Part shown: in pieces, positions 16,352-28,839 of the stretch
How the letters are laid out: each line of letters opens with the position of its first letter
Numbering within the stretch: the first letter of the stretch is position 1
Translations under genes and position numbers: made by a program
Source: Bacillota bacterium
GTDB lineage: Bacteria > Bacillota > Sulfobacillia > JAJZYS01 > JAJYTV01
Assembly: GCA_021793645.1 (NCBI GenBank)
Contig: JAJYSJ010000016.1
Location: 1-53,214 of the forward strand
Length of the DNA: 53,214 nt
Direction of reading: 5' to 3'
Notes under the pieces: generated by a model
What the model saw: only the letters and a program-made list of their open reading frames with translations
Databases searched by the model: none
What the model was told of the DNA's origin: nothing

Positions 16352-17296
16352 GTGGGGTACCGAGAGGGAGAGCTAAAGGTCTTCACCGGCAGTGCGAACG
16401 TTCCGCTGGCGGACGCCATCGCTGCACAGATCGGCGTTGGACTCGGGGACATGCAGGTCGGGCGCTTCTCGAACGGGGAAGTGCGGGTGATGATCCGCGA
16501 CAATGTGCGCGGGTGCGACGTCTTCGTCATCCAGCCGATCTGTGACCCCGTCAACGAGAATCTGATGGAGCTGCTGGTGATGCTGGACGCTTTCCGGCGT
16601 GCCTCGCCGCAGCGTGTCACGGCGGTGATCCCGTACTACGGCTATGCACGCCAGGACCGCAAGACGAGCGGGCGTGAGCCGATCACGGCGAAGCTGGTGG
16701 CGAATCTTCTCTCGACGGCAGGCGCGGATCGCATCCTGACGATGGATCTGCATGCTCCCCAGATCCAGGGCTTCTTCGACATCCCTCTCGACCACCTGAC
16801 GGGGGTGCCCATCCTCGCGCGCTACTTCAAGGAGAAGGCGCTGCAGGACGGCATCGTCATCGCACCGGACGCCGGCGGCGGCAACCGTGCGCGCGAACTT
16901 GCGGAGCGGCTCGACCTGCCGATCGGCTTTGTCGACAAGCGCCGCCCCGAACCTGGGGTCAGCGAGGTCATGCACATCATCGGCAAGGTGCAGGGACGGA
17001 CCTGCGTCATTGTCGACGACATGATCGACACCGGCGGGACGATTTCCGAGGCGGCGGTGGCGCTTCTTGCGCGAGGTGCCCAGGAGATCTACGTCGCCTG
17101 CACCCATCCCGTGCTGTCCGGTCCGGGTGTGGAGCGGCTGAGTCGCGCCCCGATCCGCGAAGTGGTCGTCACCGATTCGATCCCGCTGCGGCCTGAAGCC
17201 AATGGCCGCTTCCGCGTCCTTTCCGTGGCACCATTGCTCGGTGAGGCGATCACGCGGATCCACGAGGACGAGTCGGTGTCGCTGCTCTTCCAGTGA
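16352..17296 (+). CDS. prs: Ribose-phosphate pyrophosphokinase
   Basis: 314 aa. It makes PRPP from ribose-5-phosphate and ATP. Key segments are IPYYGYARQDRKTSGREPI, MDLHAPQIQGFFDIPLDHL, and the PRPP-binding VIVDDMIDTGGT. The loop usually written SPDHGGVTRAR reads APDAGGGNRAR here, a variation also known in the family. The GTG start at 16352 lies 6 nt after the glmU stop, behind GGGAGG. The stop overlaps pth. Confidence 0.96.
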   Translation: MGYREGELKVFTGSANVPLADAIAAQIGVGLGDMQVGRFSNGEVRVMIRDNVRGCDVFVIQPICDPVNENLMELLVMLDAFRRASPQRVTAVIPYYGYARQDRKTSGREPITAKLVANLLSTAGADRILTMDLHAPQIQGFFDIPLDHLTGVPILARYFKEKALQDGIVIAPDAGGGNRARELAERLDLPIGFVDKRRPEPGVSEVMHIIGKVQGRTCVIVDDMIDTGGTISEAAVALLARGAQEIYVACTHPVLSGPGVERLSRAPIREVVVTDSIPLRPEANGRFRVLSVAPLLGEAITRIHEDESVSLLFQ

Positions 17297-17877
17297 GCGT
17301 GGGCCCGCGCCTGATCGTCGGCCTGGGAAATCCGGGACTGGAGTACCACGGCACGCGCCACAACGTGGGCTTCCGCGTACTGGACGTCTTCGCGCATCTT
17401 GATCACCTCAGCTTCCGCCGCAGTCCGTACCAAGGCTACATGGCCCGCCGCGGCAGCGGAGCGGCGGAGATCTATCTGCTCAAGCCGACGACGTTTATGA
17501 ACCTCTCCGGGCGATCTGTGCGCGCCGCGATGCGCGACCTGCGCCTTGAGCCTGCGGATGTCCTGATCGTCTGCGACGACCTGGACCTGCCGGCTGGTCG
17601 CATGCGCCTGCGTTCCGAGGGGAGCGCAGGCGGCCACAATGGGCTGAAGTCGGTGATCGCCGAAATCGGATCGGATGCCTTCGCGCGGTTGCGCGTCGGC
17701 ATCGGCCGACCGCCTGACGACGATGTGGTGCGCTTCGTACTGGGCGCGCCGCGCGGGGACGAGGCAAGGCAGTTGCATTGGGCGGTTGAAAACGCCGTAG
17801 CCTGTTTGCAGACGGCCATCGAATCAGGCGTTGCAGAGGCGATGAACCAGTTCAACGGCCGCAGCGCTCCCGCATAG
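17293..17877 (+). CDS. pth: Peptidyl-tRNA hydrolase
   Basis: 194 aa. It releases peptides from prematurely dropped peptidyl-tRNA. Visible residues are LIVGLGNPGLEYHGTRHNVG (catalytic His), LKPTTFMNLSG, VCDDLDLPAGRMRLR and GSAGGHNGLKS. The GTG start overlaps the prs stop (GTGA), so the two are probably translationally coupled. The gene corresponds to spoVC of Bacillus. Confidence 0.96.
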   Translation: MSVGPRLIVGLGNPGLEYHGTRHNVGFRVLDVFAHLDHLSFRRSPYQGYMARRGSGAAEIYLLKPTTFMNLSGRSVRAAMRDLRLEPADVLIVCDDLDLPAGRMRLRSEGSAGGHNGLKSVIAEIGSDAFARLRVGIGRPPDDDVVRFVLGAPRGDEARQLHWAVENAVACLQTAIESGVAEAMNQFNGRSAPA

Positions 17878-17922
17878 AAAGAGAACGCGAAGGCGCTCTT
17901 GGGCCTTTGGAGGTTTTGCTGG

Positions 17923-21444
<3,522 letters not shown>

Positions 21445-21503
21445 TTTTCCGGCGACCCCCCGAAATCGGCAGACCCTGTCGAAACATGTAACAGGAGGGG
21501 AGA

Positions 21504-21635
21504 ATGCAACCGCTCGGCCCCGCGCGCGCAAACTCTCATCCATTCCCCCAGCAGCAACCCGCGGCGCGAGCGCGGATCATACGCGCTCGCGCCGTAGGCG
21601 CTGGAAAAATCCTGCATACGAGCAAGAGGGGCTAA
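21504..21635 (+). CDS. Possible small ORF (43 aa) upstream of spoVT
   Basis: ATG at 21504 follows CAGGAGGGG (21492-21500) closely and opens a 43-codon frame, rich in Ala, Arg and Gln, ending at TAA 21633-21635. A perfect 13-bp inverted repeat lies inside it, and its end overlaps the predicted spoVT promoter. No relative is recognised. The ribosome site is good, but the frame may be accidental. Confidence 0.3.
   Translation: MQPLGPARANSHPFPQQQPAARARIIRARAVGAGKILHTSKRG
21562..21594 (+). repeat. Perfect 13-bp inverted repeat between mfd and spoVT
   Basis: CGGCGCGAGCGCG (21562-21574) and CGCGCTCGCGCCG (21582-21594), loop of 7 nt. There is no T-run, so it is either a Rho-type or non-canonical terminator for the mfd transcript or a regulatory hairpin. 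Confidence 0.75.
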
Positions 21636-21643
21636 GTATACTA
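21614..21643 (+). promoter_or_regulatory. Sigma-G/F-like promoter of spoVT
   Basis: GCATA at 21614-21618 and TATACTA at 21637-21643 are separated by 18 bp, close to the forespore consensus (GMATR, 18 bp, CATNNTA). Bacillus spoVT is transcribed by sigma-G. Confidence 0.6.
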
Positions 21644-21678
21644 CGGTTGGCAAAACTACCGGTCGAGGGGGGAACAGG

Positions 21679-22236
21679 GTGAAGGCAACCGGAATCGTGC
21701 GCCGCATCGACGATCTCGGCCGGGTGGTCATCCCCAAGGAAATCCGGCGGACCCTGCGCATCCGGGAAGGCGATCCGCTCGAGATCTTCGTCGACCGGGA
21801 CGGAGAGGTCATCCTCAAGAAGTACTCGCCGATCGGGGAACTTGGGGAGTTTGCGAAGGAGTACGCAGACTCTCTGAACGAGGCGGTGGGACACATCGCC
21901 TTGATCGCAGACCGCGACGCAGTCATCGCCGTGGCCGGGGCACCGAAGAAGGAACTGCTCAACAAGGCGGTCGGCTCGCTGACCGAACGGTGTATGGAAG
22001 ATCGGCAGCTCTACATCGGACCGCGAGGCGGGGAAAAGCCAAAGGGCGCCCTGATCGGGGACGATGAGGAGGAGACGCGGTTCACCTCGATGGTCGTCGC
22101 GCCGATCATCTCCGAAGGCGATCCGATCGGTGCAGTGATCCTTTGCACGAAGGAGCCCGGCGTACAGATGGGGGAAATCGAGCGCAAGCTCGCGGAGACC
22201 GCGGCCGGCTTCCTCGCGAAGCAGATGGAGCAGTAG
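21679..22236 (+). CDS. spoVT: Stage V sporulation regulator SpoVT
   Basis: 185 aa from GTG 21679. The N-terminal AbrB-type swapped-hairpin DNA-binding domain (residues 1-50, MKATGIVRRIDDLGRVVIPKEIRRTL) is followed by a GAF-like regulatory domain. Length and layout match Bacillus SpoVT, which tunes sigma-G-dependent genes in the forespore, including germination genes. The neighbouring gerA-type operon is a plausible target. Confidence 0.95.
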   Translation: MKATGIVRRIDDLGRVVIPKEIRRTLRIREGDPLEIFVDRDGEVILKKYSPIGELGEFAKEYADSLNEAVGHIALIADRDAVIAVAGAPKKELLNKAVGSLTERCMEDRQLYIGPRGGEKPKGALIGDDEEETRFTSMVVAPIISEGDPIGAVILCTKEPGVQMGEIERKLAETAAGFLAKQMEQ

Positions 22237-22250
22237 CAGCAAGGCAGCAG

Positions 22251-22284
22251 GGGAGCCGCGCCGCATGGCGCGGCTCCCTATTTT
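22251..22284 (+). terminator. Intrinsic terminator after spoVT
   Basis: Perfect 12-bp stem GGGAGCCGCGCC (22251-22262) and GGCGCGGCTCCC (22267-22278), loop GCAT, then TATTTT. Confidence 0.92.
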
Positions 22285-22338
22285 CCGTCAGCGCCGCGCT
22301 GTGCGAATTTCAGTCCCCAGCCTGCTGCCGGTGCATGG

Positions 22339-23826
22339 GTGCACTGGTTCCACCGCACCCTAGGTGGCAGGGAGGGAACCGCCACGGACATCGGCTTCAT
22401 TGACCGGCAGGGGCGGCGGATCCTGGGCCTGATCTCCCGGTATGAAGGGCGCCTCGATCCGGACGCCTTGAAAGAGTCGTTCCCCGATCTGATCGTAACG
22501 GGCGTCACTCGGCCGGGCGGCGCTCAGGTCCACATCGTGCAGATTCCGGCCCTCGTGGACGCGAAGCGACTGCACAGTGAAGTCTTGACACCGCTCTCGT
22601 CTTCGAAGTCCCCTGTGCAGACGCTGCTCGCCGAGATGAAGGAGATCTACACTCGACAGGACGCCGATCGGGAATTGATCCAAGGCGCTGTCCTCATCTT
22701 CGCCGAAGCCCGCGTCTACGCGATGCTCCTGCGCATCATGCCGAACCGGGCGGTCGACGAGCCCACCACGGAACGCGCGGTGTTCGGACCCAAGGACTCT
22801 TTCATCGAAACGCTTGACCAGAACCTCGCCCTGATTCGCAGCCACTTGCGTGATCCACGCCTCCAGGCGGAGGTATTTCCGATCGGAACGCAGGCCCCTG
22901 TGAAGGTGGCGGTGCTCTCGTTGGAGGGCGCCGTGGATCCCAAGGAACTGGACGACGTGATCACACGGCTGCAGAAGTTCCGCCCGCCGCGCGTCGGCTT
23001 CGTCAGCACTCTCCTGCGGCCGGTCTTCGGGGCGGTGTGGTCCCCGTTTCTGCCCGCAGACTTCACCGAACGCCCGTACCGGGCGGCGGACTTCCTCAGC
23101 CGCGGGAGGATCGCCGTGCTCGTCGACGGTTCGCCGTGGGCCATGCTCCTGCCGGTGCAGTTCATCGAGCTGTTCATCGATGAAGAGGAGTACCTGCAGG
23201 CAACCACGACGCGCTACTTCGTGCGCGGACTGCGGCTGCTCGCGTTCGCGATTTCCCTCCTGGGTCCCGGCCTCTACGTAGCGATCCTCACCGTGAACAC
23301 GACGGTCATGCCGGGTCTTCTGGCGATCGCGGTCTCGTCGAACCGGCAATCCCTGGCCTTTCCGATCCTGACGGAGACGGTGCTCATGCTGATTGTGCTC
23401 GATGTCATGGCGGAGGCCACGACGGCGATGAAGGGCGTGCTCGGCCCCGCCATTTCGATCGTGGGCAGCTTGATCGTGGGCCAGGCCGCCGTGCGCGCGA
23501 ACCTTGCGAGCAATCTCGGCGTGATCCTGCTGGCGCTGACCGCCCTTGCGACGTACATCACGCCGCGCTACCAGCTGACCTACGCCGTGCGGGTCTTCAA
23601 GTATGTCTTCCTGCTTGTGAGCGGCGTCCTCGGCCTCGTCGGCTGGTCTGCGGGGATCATCTGGCTCGCGATCAGCCTCTCGATGCAGCGCGAACTCGGC
23701 GTCTCGTACCTCGCCCCGCTCGCACCGACCCTGTTGGGCGCATGGTCCACGGCTTCCCCAGTACAGAACAGCAGCCAGTCCGCTGTGCCCGGGTATGTGC
23801 GACGGCTTGCGCCGCGGCGCAGATGA
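22339..23826 (+). CDS. gerKA: Germinant receptor subunit A (GerA/GerKA family)
   Basis: 495 aa inner-membrane protein of spores. The N-terminal soluble domain of about 240 residues (DADRELIQGAVLIF, FIETLDQNLALIRSHLRDPRL) is followed by membrane segments from about residue 275 to 460, including the family stretch LPVQFIELFIDEEEYLQ. It works with the B and C subunits to sense germinants. The chosen GTG at 22339 has no good ribosome site, so the exact start is uncertain. Subfamily assignment to GerK rather than GerA or GerB is not possible by eye. Confidence 0.9.
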   Translation: MHWFHRTLGGREGTATDIGFIDRQGRRILGLISRYEGRLDPDALKESFPDLIVTGVTRPGGAQVHIVQIPALVDAKRLHSEVLTPLSSSKSPVQTLLAEMKEIYTRQDADRELIQGAVLIFAEARVYAMLLRIMPNRAVDEPTTERAVFGPKDSFIETLDQNLALIRSHLRDPRLQAEVFPIGTQAPVKVAVLSLEGAVDPKELDDVITRLQKFRPPRVGFVSTLLRPVFGAVWSPFLPADFTERPYRAADFLSRGRIAVLVDGSPWAMLLPVQFIELFIDEEEYLQATTTRYFVRGLRLLAFAISLLGPGLYVAILTVNTTVMPGLLAIAVSSNRQSLAFPILTETVLMLIVLDVMAEATTAMKGVLGPAISIVGSLIVGQAAVRANLASNLGVILLALTALATYITPRYQLTYAVRVFKYVFLLVSGVLGLVGWSAGIIWLAISLSMQRELGVSYLAPLAPTLLGAWSTASPVQNSSQSAVPGYVRRLAPRRR

Positions 23827-24884
23827 GCCGCCGCATTGGGCTGGCCCCCTGGTCGATCGCGGGGGTCAGCTTCGTCGTCACGGTGTGCATGACGCCCGTG
23901 AGTCTAGGCCGACCGGTCTTCGAGTATGCCGGCTACGGGACGCTTCTGTGGATGACGCTCGCGTGGGGGGCCGCACTCCTTGGAACCTACCTGACCCTCA
24001 CGCTGATCGACGCGCCGCTCCATCGCTGGGCGGATGGGGTACGCTCCTTCCTGCACTATCTGCGGGCCCCCTTCTTCCTCGCGGGCGCTGCCGCGATGCT
24101 CCACGTCTGGCTCGACATCCTCGGCAGGACTCAACTGCCCGGTACGCCGCGCATCGTGGTGGCCATGCTCACAGTGGGCCTAGCCGTCTACGCGGTGCGG
24201 CTGGGGATCGAAAATGTCGGGCGCGTGATCGGGCTGACGGCCGTGCTTTCGCTGCTGCCGCTGTTTTTGTTGGTGGTCGGCGCCCTCCCGAACGTCGAGC
24301 TCCGTCGTCTCCTCCCGTTTCCCCTGGGCACCGGCGGCATCCCCTGGGTCTGGCCGATGATCCTGTTTGCGCCGCGCGGCTACGACATCCTTCCGGTGTT
24401 CGGTCCGCTCGCGAAAGGCGAGTTGCGCAAACCGGTCTACTGGGGCATGGCGCTCGGGGGCCTCTACCTCCTGCTCTCCATGGTGGAGCCGCAACTCGTG
24501 TTTGGCCTCACGGCGGCTGCCCAGCTGCCGTCGCCCTTCCTGAGCGTCGTCGAGACGATCACGTCCACCTACCTCCCCTTCCAGCGCATCGCCTTTCTCT
24601 CGATCATCATCTGGCAGATGGTCGTCTTCTCGATCGTGACGGCCTACTCGACCGCAGGCATCGCAAGCCTCGGCATCCGCGTCTTTCCCCTGACCCCATG
24701 GGCTGCCGTGCTGCCCTGGAGCATTGCGGTGCTGGCGCTCGCGATACCAATCCTGCCGGAGGACGTCTTCACGGCGATCAAGAACATCTGGTCCTTCTAT
24801 GGGATCATCATCTACTTTGTGATTCCCGCGCTGCTGCTCGCCCTGGGACGTCGGCGCGCGGCGAGGCGGGCGGCGCTTTCATGA
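23823..24884 (+). CDS. gerKB: Germinant receptor subunit B (amino-acid permease-like)
   Basis: 353 aa integral membrane protein with about ten hydrophobic segments, of the GerAB/ArcD/ProY permease-like family. The ATG at 23823 overlaps the gerKA stop (ATGA), so the genes are co-translated. Typical pieces are IGLAPWSIAGVSFVV near the start and LTPWAAVLPWSIAVLAL late. In characterised receptors this subunit binds the germinant. Confidence 0.9.
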   Translation: MSRRIGLAPWSIAGVSFVVTVCMTPVSLGRPVFEYAGYGTLLWMTLAWGAALLGTYLTLTLIDAPLHRWADGVRSFLHYLRAPFFLAGAAAMLHVWLDILGRTQLPGTPRIVVAMLTVGLAVYAVRLGIENVGRVIGLTAVLSLLPLFLLVVGALPNVELRRLLPFPLGTGGIPWVWPMILFAPRGYDILPVFGPLAKGELRKPVYWGMALGGLYLLLSMVEPQLVFGLTAAAQLPSPFLSVVETITSTYLPFQRIAFLSIIIWQMVVFSIVTAYSTAGIASLGIRVFPLTPWAAVLPWSIAVLALAIPILPEDVFTAIKNIWSFYGIIIYFVIPALLLALGRRRAARRAALS

Positions 24885-25951
24885 GGGCACGCAAGGCCGG
24901 CCTCCTCGGGCTGCTGATCGCCTGCGGCCTGCTGCTGTCCGGATGCTGGGACATGCACGACATCAGCGACCGCACGCCGATTATCGCCATGGGCTTCGAT
25001 TACCGAACGGACGGGACGTGGCGCGCGATCATCTCGGATGCGCTGCTCGCCCAGGGCGGGTCGGCCTCCTACAGCGGCAACATCCACTACGGCGAGGGTC
25101 CGACCCTCACCGAGGCGATCGAGGACCTGCGCACGCACCTCGCGCGCCGCTTCTATCTCGGCTCTACGAAGATCTACGTGCTGGGCATGGGCGTTCTGCA
25201 AAACCACTCCACCGAGGTCCTGCGCATGCTCCTGCAGCGAAGCGAAGTGGACCAGACCGGGTTCGTTCTCTGCACCCGGGGGACGGCGCAAGACCTCCTC
25301 AGCCACCCGGACGGCGCGATGGGCCTCACGGGCGTGCGCCTCTTGAAGGAGTTCGAGTCGGAGCCGGAGTCCCGCGACGGGCACATCAAGGAGCCGATCT
25401 GGAAGACGGTCTGGGGCGCGCTCGATACGAGCGACACGCTGCGCATCCCCATCTTCGACAACCTGCCCCAGACGAGCGTGAAGGCCTCTGGGACCGCCCT
25501 GATCACAAACGGGCAGATGAAGACGATGCTGGACCGCGAGGAGAGCGTCACCCTGCGCTGGCTGCTCAACATGTACGGGCGCAATGTCCTTCCCCTGGAC
25601 CCCCCGTACGAGGGGTATGAGCTGAAGACCTCGAGCGTGCGCACCACGACGCGCTACGACGGGAAGACGCGGCACATCTCCATCCAGTCCACCGCCGACA
25701 TGGAGGTGTACACCGCACCCTCGATGAAGCTTCCGGCCGCCCTCATCCAGACGCTCTCGCAGGCGGCGGCGGAGACGATGGTCCGCCGCATCATGGCCCT
25801 CACGCAGAAGATGCAGTCGGCGGATACGGACGGAGCACTCTGGCATAACACCGCGACGCAGGCGGGGTACTTCGATTTCGACCTCAAGAAGACGTCCGTT
25901 TCGGTCACGGTGAAGGTGCGCACGGCGCCGCACTTCGCGCCGAGCGTCTAG
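24881..25951 (+). CDS. gerKC: Germinant receptor lipoprotein subunit C (Ger(x)C family)
   Basis: 356 aa. Signal peptide with lipobox LLSGC (Cys near residue 22) followed by WDMHDISDRTPIIAMGFDY, the hallmark of GerAC-type proteins. It is anchored to the outer face of the spore inner membrane, where it supports receptor function. The ATG 24881 overlaps the gerKB stop, completing an A-B-C operon. Confidence 0.92.
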   Translation: MRARKAGLLGLLIACGLLLSGCWDMHDISDRTPIIAMGFDYRTDGTWRAIISDALLAQGGSASYSGNIHYGEGPTLTEAIEDLRTHLARRFYLGSTKIYVLGMGVLQNHSTEVLRMLLQRSEVDQTGFVLCTRGTAQDLLSHPDGAMGLTGVRLLKEFESEPESRDGHIKEPIWKTVWGALDTSDTLRIPIFDNLPQTSVKASGTALITNGQMKTMLDREESVTLRWLLNMYGRNVLPLDPPYEGYELKTSSVRTTTRYDGKTRHISIQSTADMEVYTAPSMKLPAALIQTLSQAAAETMVRRIMALTQKMQSADTDGALWHNTATQAGYFDFDLKKTSVSVTVKVRTAPHFAPSV

Positions 25952-25957
25952 TACGCT

Positions 25958-25991
25958 CTGGGAGCGGCCCCCCCGCCAGTCCCGCTCCCAG
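25958..25991. terminator. Inverted repeat between converging genes, probable bidirectional terminator
   Basis: CTGGGAGCGG (25958-25967) and CCGCTCCCAG (25982-25991) are perfect complements with a 14-nt C-rich loop. There is no strong T-run on either side, so efficiency is uncertain. Confidence 0.5.
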
Positions 25992-26002
25992 CGGACCTCT
26001 GC

Positions 26003-27604
26003 CTAGGCGTCCTTCTTCGCCCACTCCTTTTGGCGCAGCTCCACGCGGCGGATCTTGCCGCTGCTCGTCTTGGGCAGCGCGTCGACGAACTCCACTTCGC
26101 GCGGGTACTTGTAGGGTGCCGTCACCTTCTTGCAGTGTTCCTGCAGCTCCTTCGCGAGCTCGGTGCTCGGCTCGCGACCCGCTCGCAGCGTGACGAACGC
26201 CTTGACGATCTCGCCGCGGTCGGGGTCGGGCGATGCGACCACCGCCGCCTCGAGCACGGCGGGGTGCTCGACGAGTGCGCTCTCCACCTCGAAGGGACCG
26301 ATGCGGTATCCCGACGAGATGATGATGTCGTCGGCCCGGCCGACGAACCAGAAGTAGCCATCGTCGTCGCGGTAGGCGCGGTCTCCCGTGACGTAGTAGG
26401 CGCCGCGCCGCGTCGCACGGGTCGCGTCATCGGCCTGCCAGTAGCCGGCGAAGATCGAGGGGGCGTCGTCTCTCACCGCGACGTCGCCCACCTCGCCGGC
26501 TGGCTGCTCCGAGCCATCCTCCGCGAGCACGCGGACGTCGTGTCCCGGCGTTGGCAGACCCATCGAGCCTGGCCGCACTGTCATCTCCGGGTGGTTCGCA
26601 ACGAGGCAGACCGTCTCTGTCTGACCGTAGCCGTCGCGGATCGTGATGCCCGTCTCCTCTTTGAACAGCCGGATCACCTCAGGGTTCAGCGGCTCGCCAG
26701 CCGCCACGGCGGTGCGGAGCCGGGGCATCGGGTACTGCGAGAGGTCCTCCTTGGCGATCAGGCGGAACTCCGTCGGCGGTGCGCAGAGCGCGGTGATCGG
26801 CTGGCTCGACAGGATCTCGAGGTGGCGCCTCGCCTCGAAGCGGCCGCCGTACATGAAGGTGGCAACGCCGAGTTCCCACGGACCGAACAGTACGGACCAC
26901 GCCGCCTTGGCCCAGCCGGTGGCAGAGGTGGACCAGAAGAGATCGCCACCCTTGAGGCCGATCCAGTAGCGGGCGGTGACGCGGTGGCCGATCGGGTAGC
27001 GGTGCAGATGCAAAACGGCCTTCGGCTCTCCCGTCGTGCCGGAGGTGTAGTAGCAGAGTGCGGGTTCGTCGCTGCGCGTGCGCACTGCAGGAGAACCGGA
27101 CGGTGCCGCGGCCATCGCCGCCGAGAGGTCTGAAAAGCCTTCATGGGGCTCCGTGGTGAAGAGGTGTCTAAGGTGCGGCGCCCGGTCCTTGATTGCCAAG
27201 ACGACCGCGGAGAGTTCGGGCGTCGTGATGATCGCCGTGGCTTTCGAGTGGTTCGCGCGGTAGAGGAGGTCGCGCTCGCGCAGCATCTCGGAGCAGGGGA
27301 TGGCGATCGCGCCGATCTTCAGGACGCCGCACATCGCCTGGTGCCAGATGGGCAGCTTGGGCAGCACCAGCAGGACGCTGTCCCCCCGCACTACGCCCGC
27401 GGCGTTGAGAGCATGGCCCACCCGGTCGGAGGCCTCCGCTATCTCGCGGAACGTATAATCCCGCACCGCGCCGTCCGGTGACATGTAGCGCAGAGCGAGA
27501 CGCCCTGGGTCCTGCGCCAGCCGATCCACCACATCCGTGCCGAAGTTATAGTACTCGGGGATGTCCCACCGAAACGAGGCGTAGTCCTCCGCGTAGGCAG
27601 CCAT
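26003..27604 (-). CDS. Medium-chain acyl-CoA / carboxylate-CoA ligase (AMP-forming)
   Basis: 533 aa, ANL superfamily. It activates a carboxylic acid with ATP to an acyl-adenylate and then to the CoA thioester. Motifs are YYTSGTTGEPKAVLH (AMP loop), DGYGQTETV, the hinge YVTGDRAYRDDDGYFWFVGRADD, and the catalytic lysine in LPKTSSGKIRRVELR. The overall style matches the MACS/acetyl-CoA-synthetase-like branch; the substrate is not determinable. The ATG at 27604 follows GGAGG. It is divergent from the beta-oxidation-type operon and may supply its acyl-CoA substrate, replacing the broken paaK-like gene next door. Confidence 0.9.
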   Translation of the reverse strand: MAAYAEDYASFRWDIPEYYNFGTDVVDRLAQDPGRLALRYMSPDGAVRDYTFREIAEASDRVGHALNAAGVVRGDSVLLVLPKLPIWHQAMCGVLKIGAIAIPCSEMLRERDLLYRANHSKATAIITTPELSAVVLAIKDRAPHLRHLFTTEPHEGFSDLSAAMAAAPSGSPAVRTRSDEPALCYYTSGTTGEPKAVLHLHRYPIGHRVTARYWIGLKGGDLFWSTSATGWAKAAWSVLFGPWELGVATFMYGGRFEARRHLEILSSQPITALCAPPTEFRLIAKEDLSQYPMPRLRTAVAAGEPLNPEVIRLFKEETGITIRDGYGQTETVCLVANHPEMTVRPGSMGLPTPGHDVRVLAEDGSEQPAGEVGDVAVRDDAPSIFAGYWQADDATRATRRGAYYVTGDRAYRDDDGYFWFVGRADDIIISSGYRIGPFEVESALVEHPAVLEAAVVASPDPDRGEIVKAFVTLRAGREPSTELAKELQEHCKKVTAPYKYPREVEFVDALPKTSSGKIRRVELRQKEWAKKDA

Positions 27605-27699
27605 GATCGCGCACCTCCAGATTCTTCAAGTTGCCAAGGAATTCAAGGCCGGCGGGCCCATCCCTGCGGACCGTCGGAATCCCCTCGGGATGGTGCGCG

Positions 27700-27728
27700 T
27701 TGACATGGTCCGCATGGCCCAGCAAGAT
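27700..27728 (+). promoter_or_regulatory. Possible promoter of the paaK-relic operon
   Basis: TTGACA (27700-27705) with a weak -10 CAAGAT (27723-27728), spacer 17 bp, 33 bp before the ATG at 27761. Confidence 0.4.
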
Positions 27729-27760
27729 GGCAGTGGTGGCATCCGAAAAGGGGTGGGAAC

Positions 27761-28500
27761 ATGATTTTCTCCCCACAGGAACGATTGGACCGCTCGGTCC
27801 TCGAGGCCCTGCAGGGCGAGCGACTCGCCTGGAGCGTCCGCCACGCCTACGACCATGTCGCCTTCTACCGCAGCCTGCTCGGCGCAGCGGGCATCGGGCC
27901 AGATGATGTCAAACGCCCGCAGGATATCGCCCGCCTGCCGTTCACGCGCAAGCAGGACCTGCAACATCGCCGACGCGATCGACGCGTCCGGGCTGCCGCG
28001 CTCCGCGCTGCGGCTGCGCTACGCTGTGCTCGGTGCAGATCTTTACCAGCCTCACCAAAGAGGCGTTTCCGGTGCTGCGCTACCGCTCAGGCGATCTCGC
28101 CGCCATCGACAGGACGCAGTGCGGCTGCGGCAGGACGACGGCCCGCATGACGCGGGTCAAGGGCCGCACTGATGACATGCTAATCATCCGGGGCATCAAC
28201 GTCTTCCCTTCGGAGATCGAGGCGGCGCTCCTCACGCAGCCGGACATCGCGCCGCACTACCAGATCGTCGTGTATCGCGTGCGCAACCTCGATGTTCTGG
28301 AGGTGCGCGCCGAACTGACGGCGGAATTCGTACACCGCCACCGCGTCGACTCGGAGGTCTCGCGCGTGCTCGCGGCCAAGGTCGCCGAGGCGATCCGCGG
28401 TGAGATCGGCCTGAGCGTCGAGGTGCAGCTTCTAGCGCCGCAGTGCGTGCCGCGCAGCGAAGGCAAGGCGGTGCGCGTGCAGGACCTGCGCAAAGCATGA
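27761..28500 (+). pseudogene. paaK: Phenylacetate-CoA ligase relic with two internal deletions
   Basis: Three pieces of a PaaK-type ligase follow each other in three different frames. Piece 1 (27761-27962) is the N-terminus, ending LPFTRKQDL. Piece 2 (27963-28040) is a short central part, NIADAIDASGLPRSALRLRY. Piece 3 (from about 28036) is the C-terminal part, FTSLTKEAFPVLRYRSGDL through the GRTDDMLIIRGINVFPSEIE motif to the stop at 28500. The AMP-binding core between pieces 1 and 2 and a segment between 2 and 3 are missing. The three pieces add up to about 245 aa, against about 430 aa for an intact enzyme, so it cannot be active. Confidence 0.85.
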
Positions 28501-28515
28501 CGGGAGGAACGAATA

Positions 28516-28815
28516 GTGGTGCAACTGATTGCCCTCTACCGTAGACCCGACGATGAAGACGCCTTCTTGCGCCGCTATCGCGAGGAGCATCTGCCGCTTG
28601 CAAGGCAGATGCCCGGTCTGCAGCGCATCGAGGTGGGTCCGCTCGAAGGCCTCGGGGACGAGACGCCCTACTGGTACATGGCAACCCTCTCCTTCCCGGA
28701 CCGCGCCGTCTTCGAGGAGAGCCAGCGCGCCCCTGTAAGCCGTGAGGCGGCAAAGGTGCTGATGTCCTTCGCGAAGGGTCTCGTGGACTTCGCCCTGCGC
28801 GAGGTTGAGGAATGA
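28516..28815 (+). CDS. EthD-domain small protein
   Basis: 99 aa, dimeric alpha/beta-barrel type. The pattern LIALYRRPDDEDAFLRRYREEHLPLARQMPGL matches EthD proteins (KxPxxxFxxxxxxxHxPL). Such proteins accompany various catabolic operons, and their precise role is usually unclear. The GTG start at 28516 follows GGGAGGA. It stands between the paaK relic and two crotonases, probably in one operon. Confidence 0.78.
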   Translation: MVQLIALYRRPDDEDAFLRRYREEHLPLARQMPGLQRIEVGPLEGLGDETPYWYMATLSFPDRAVFEESQRAPVSREAAKVLMSFAKGLVDFALREVEE

Positions 28816-28839
28816 ATTGCGTCAAGGGAGGCTACGAGC

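Noticed and set aside
23795-24880. Upstream in-frame extension of the gerC frame covering most of gerKB
   Set aside because: The extension reads as Arg/Pro/Gly-rich nonsense and is a shadow of gerKB; the real start has a signal peptide and lipobox at 24881.
26030-27133. Long plus-strand frame opposite the acyl-CoA ligase
   Set aside because: Composition of a shadow frame; the minus-strand ligase is complete with all ANL motifs.
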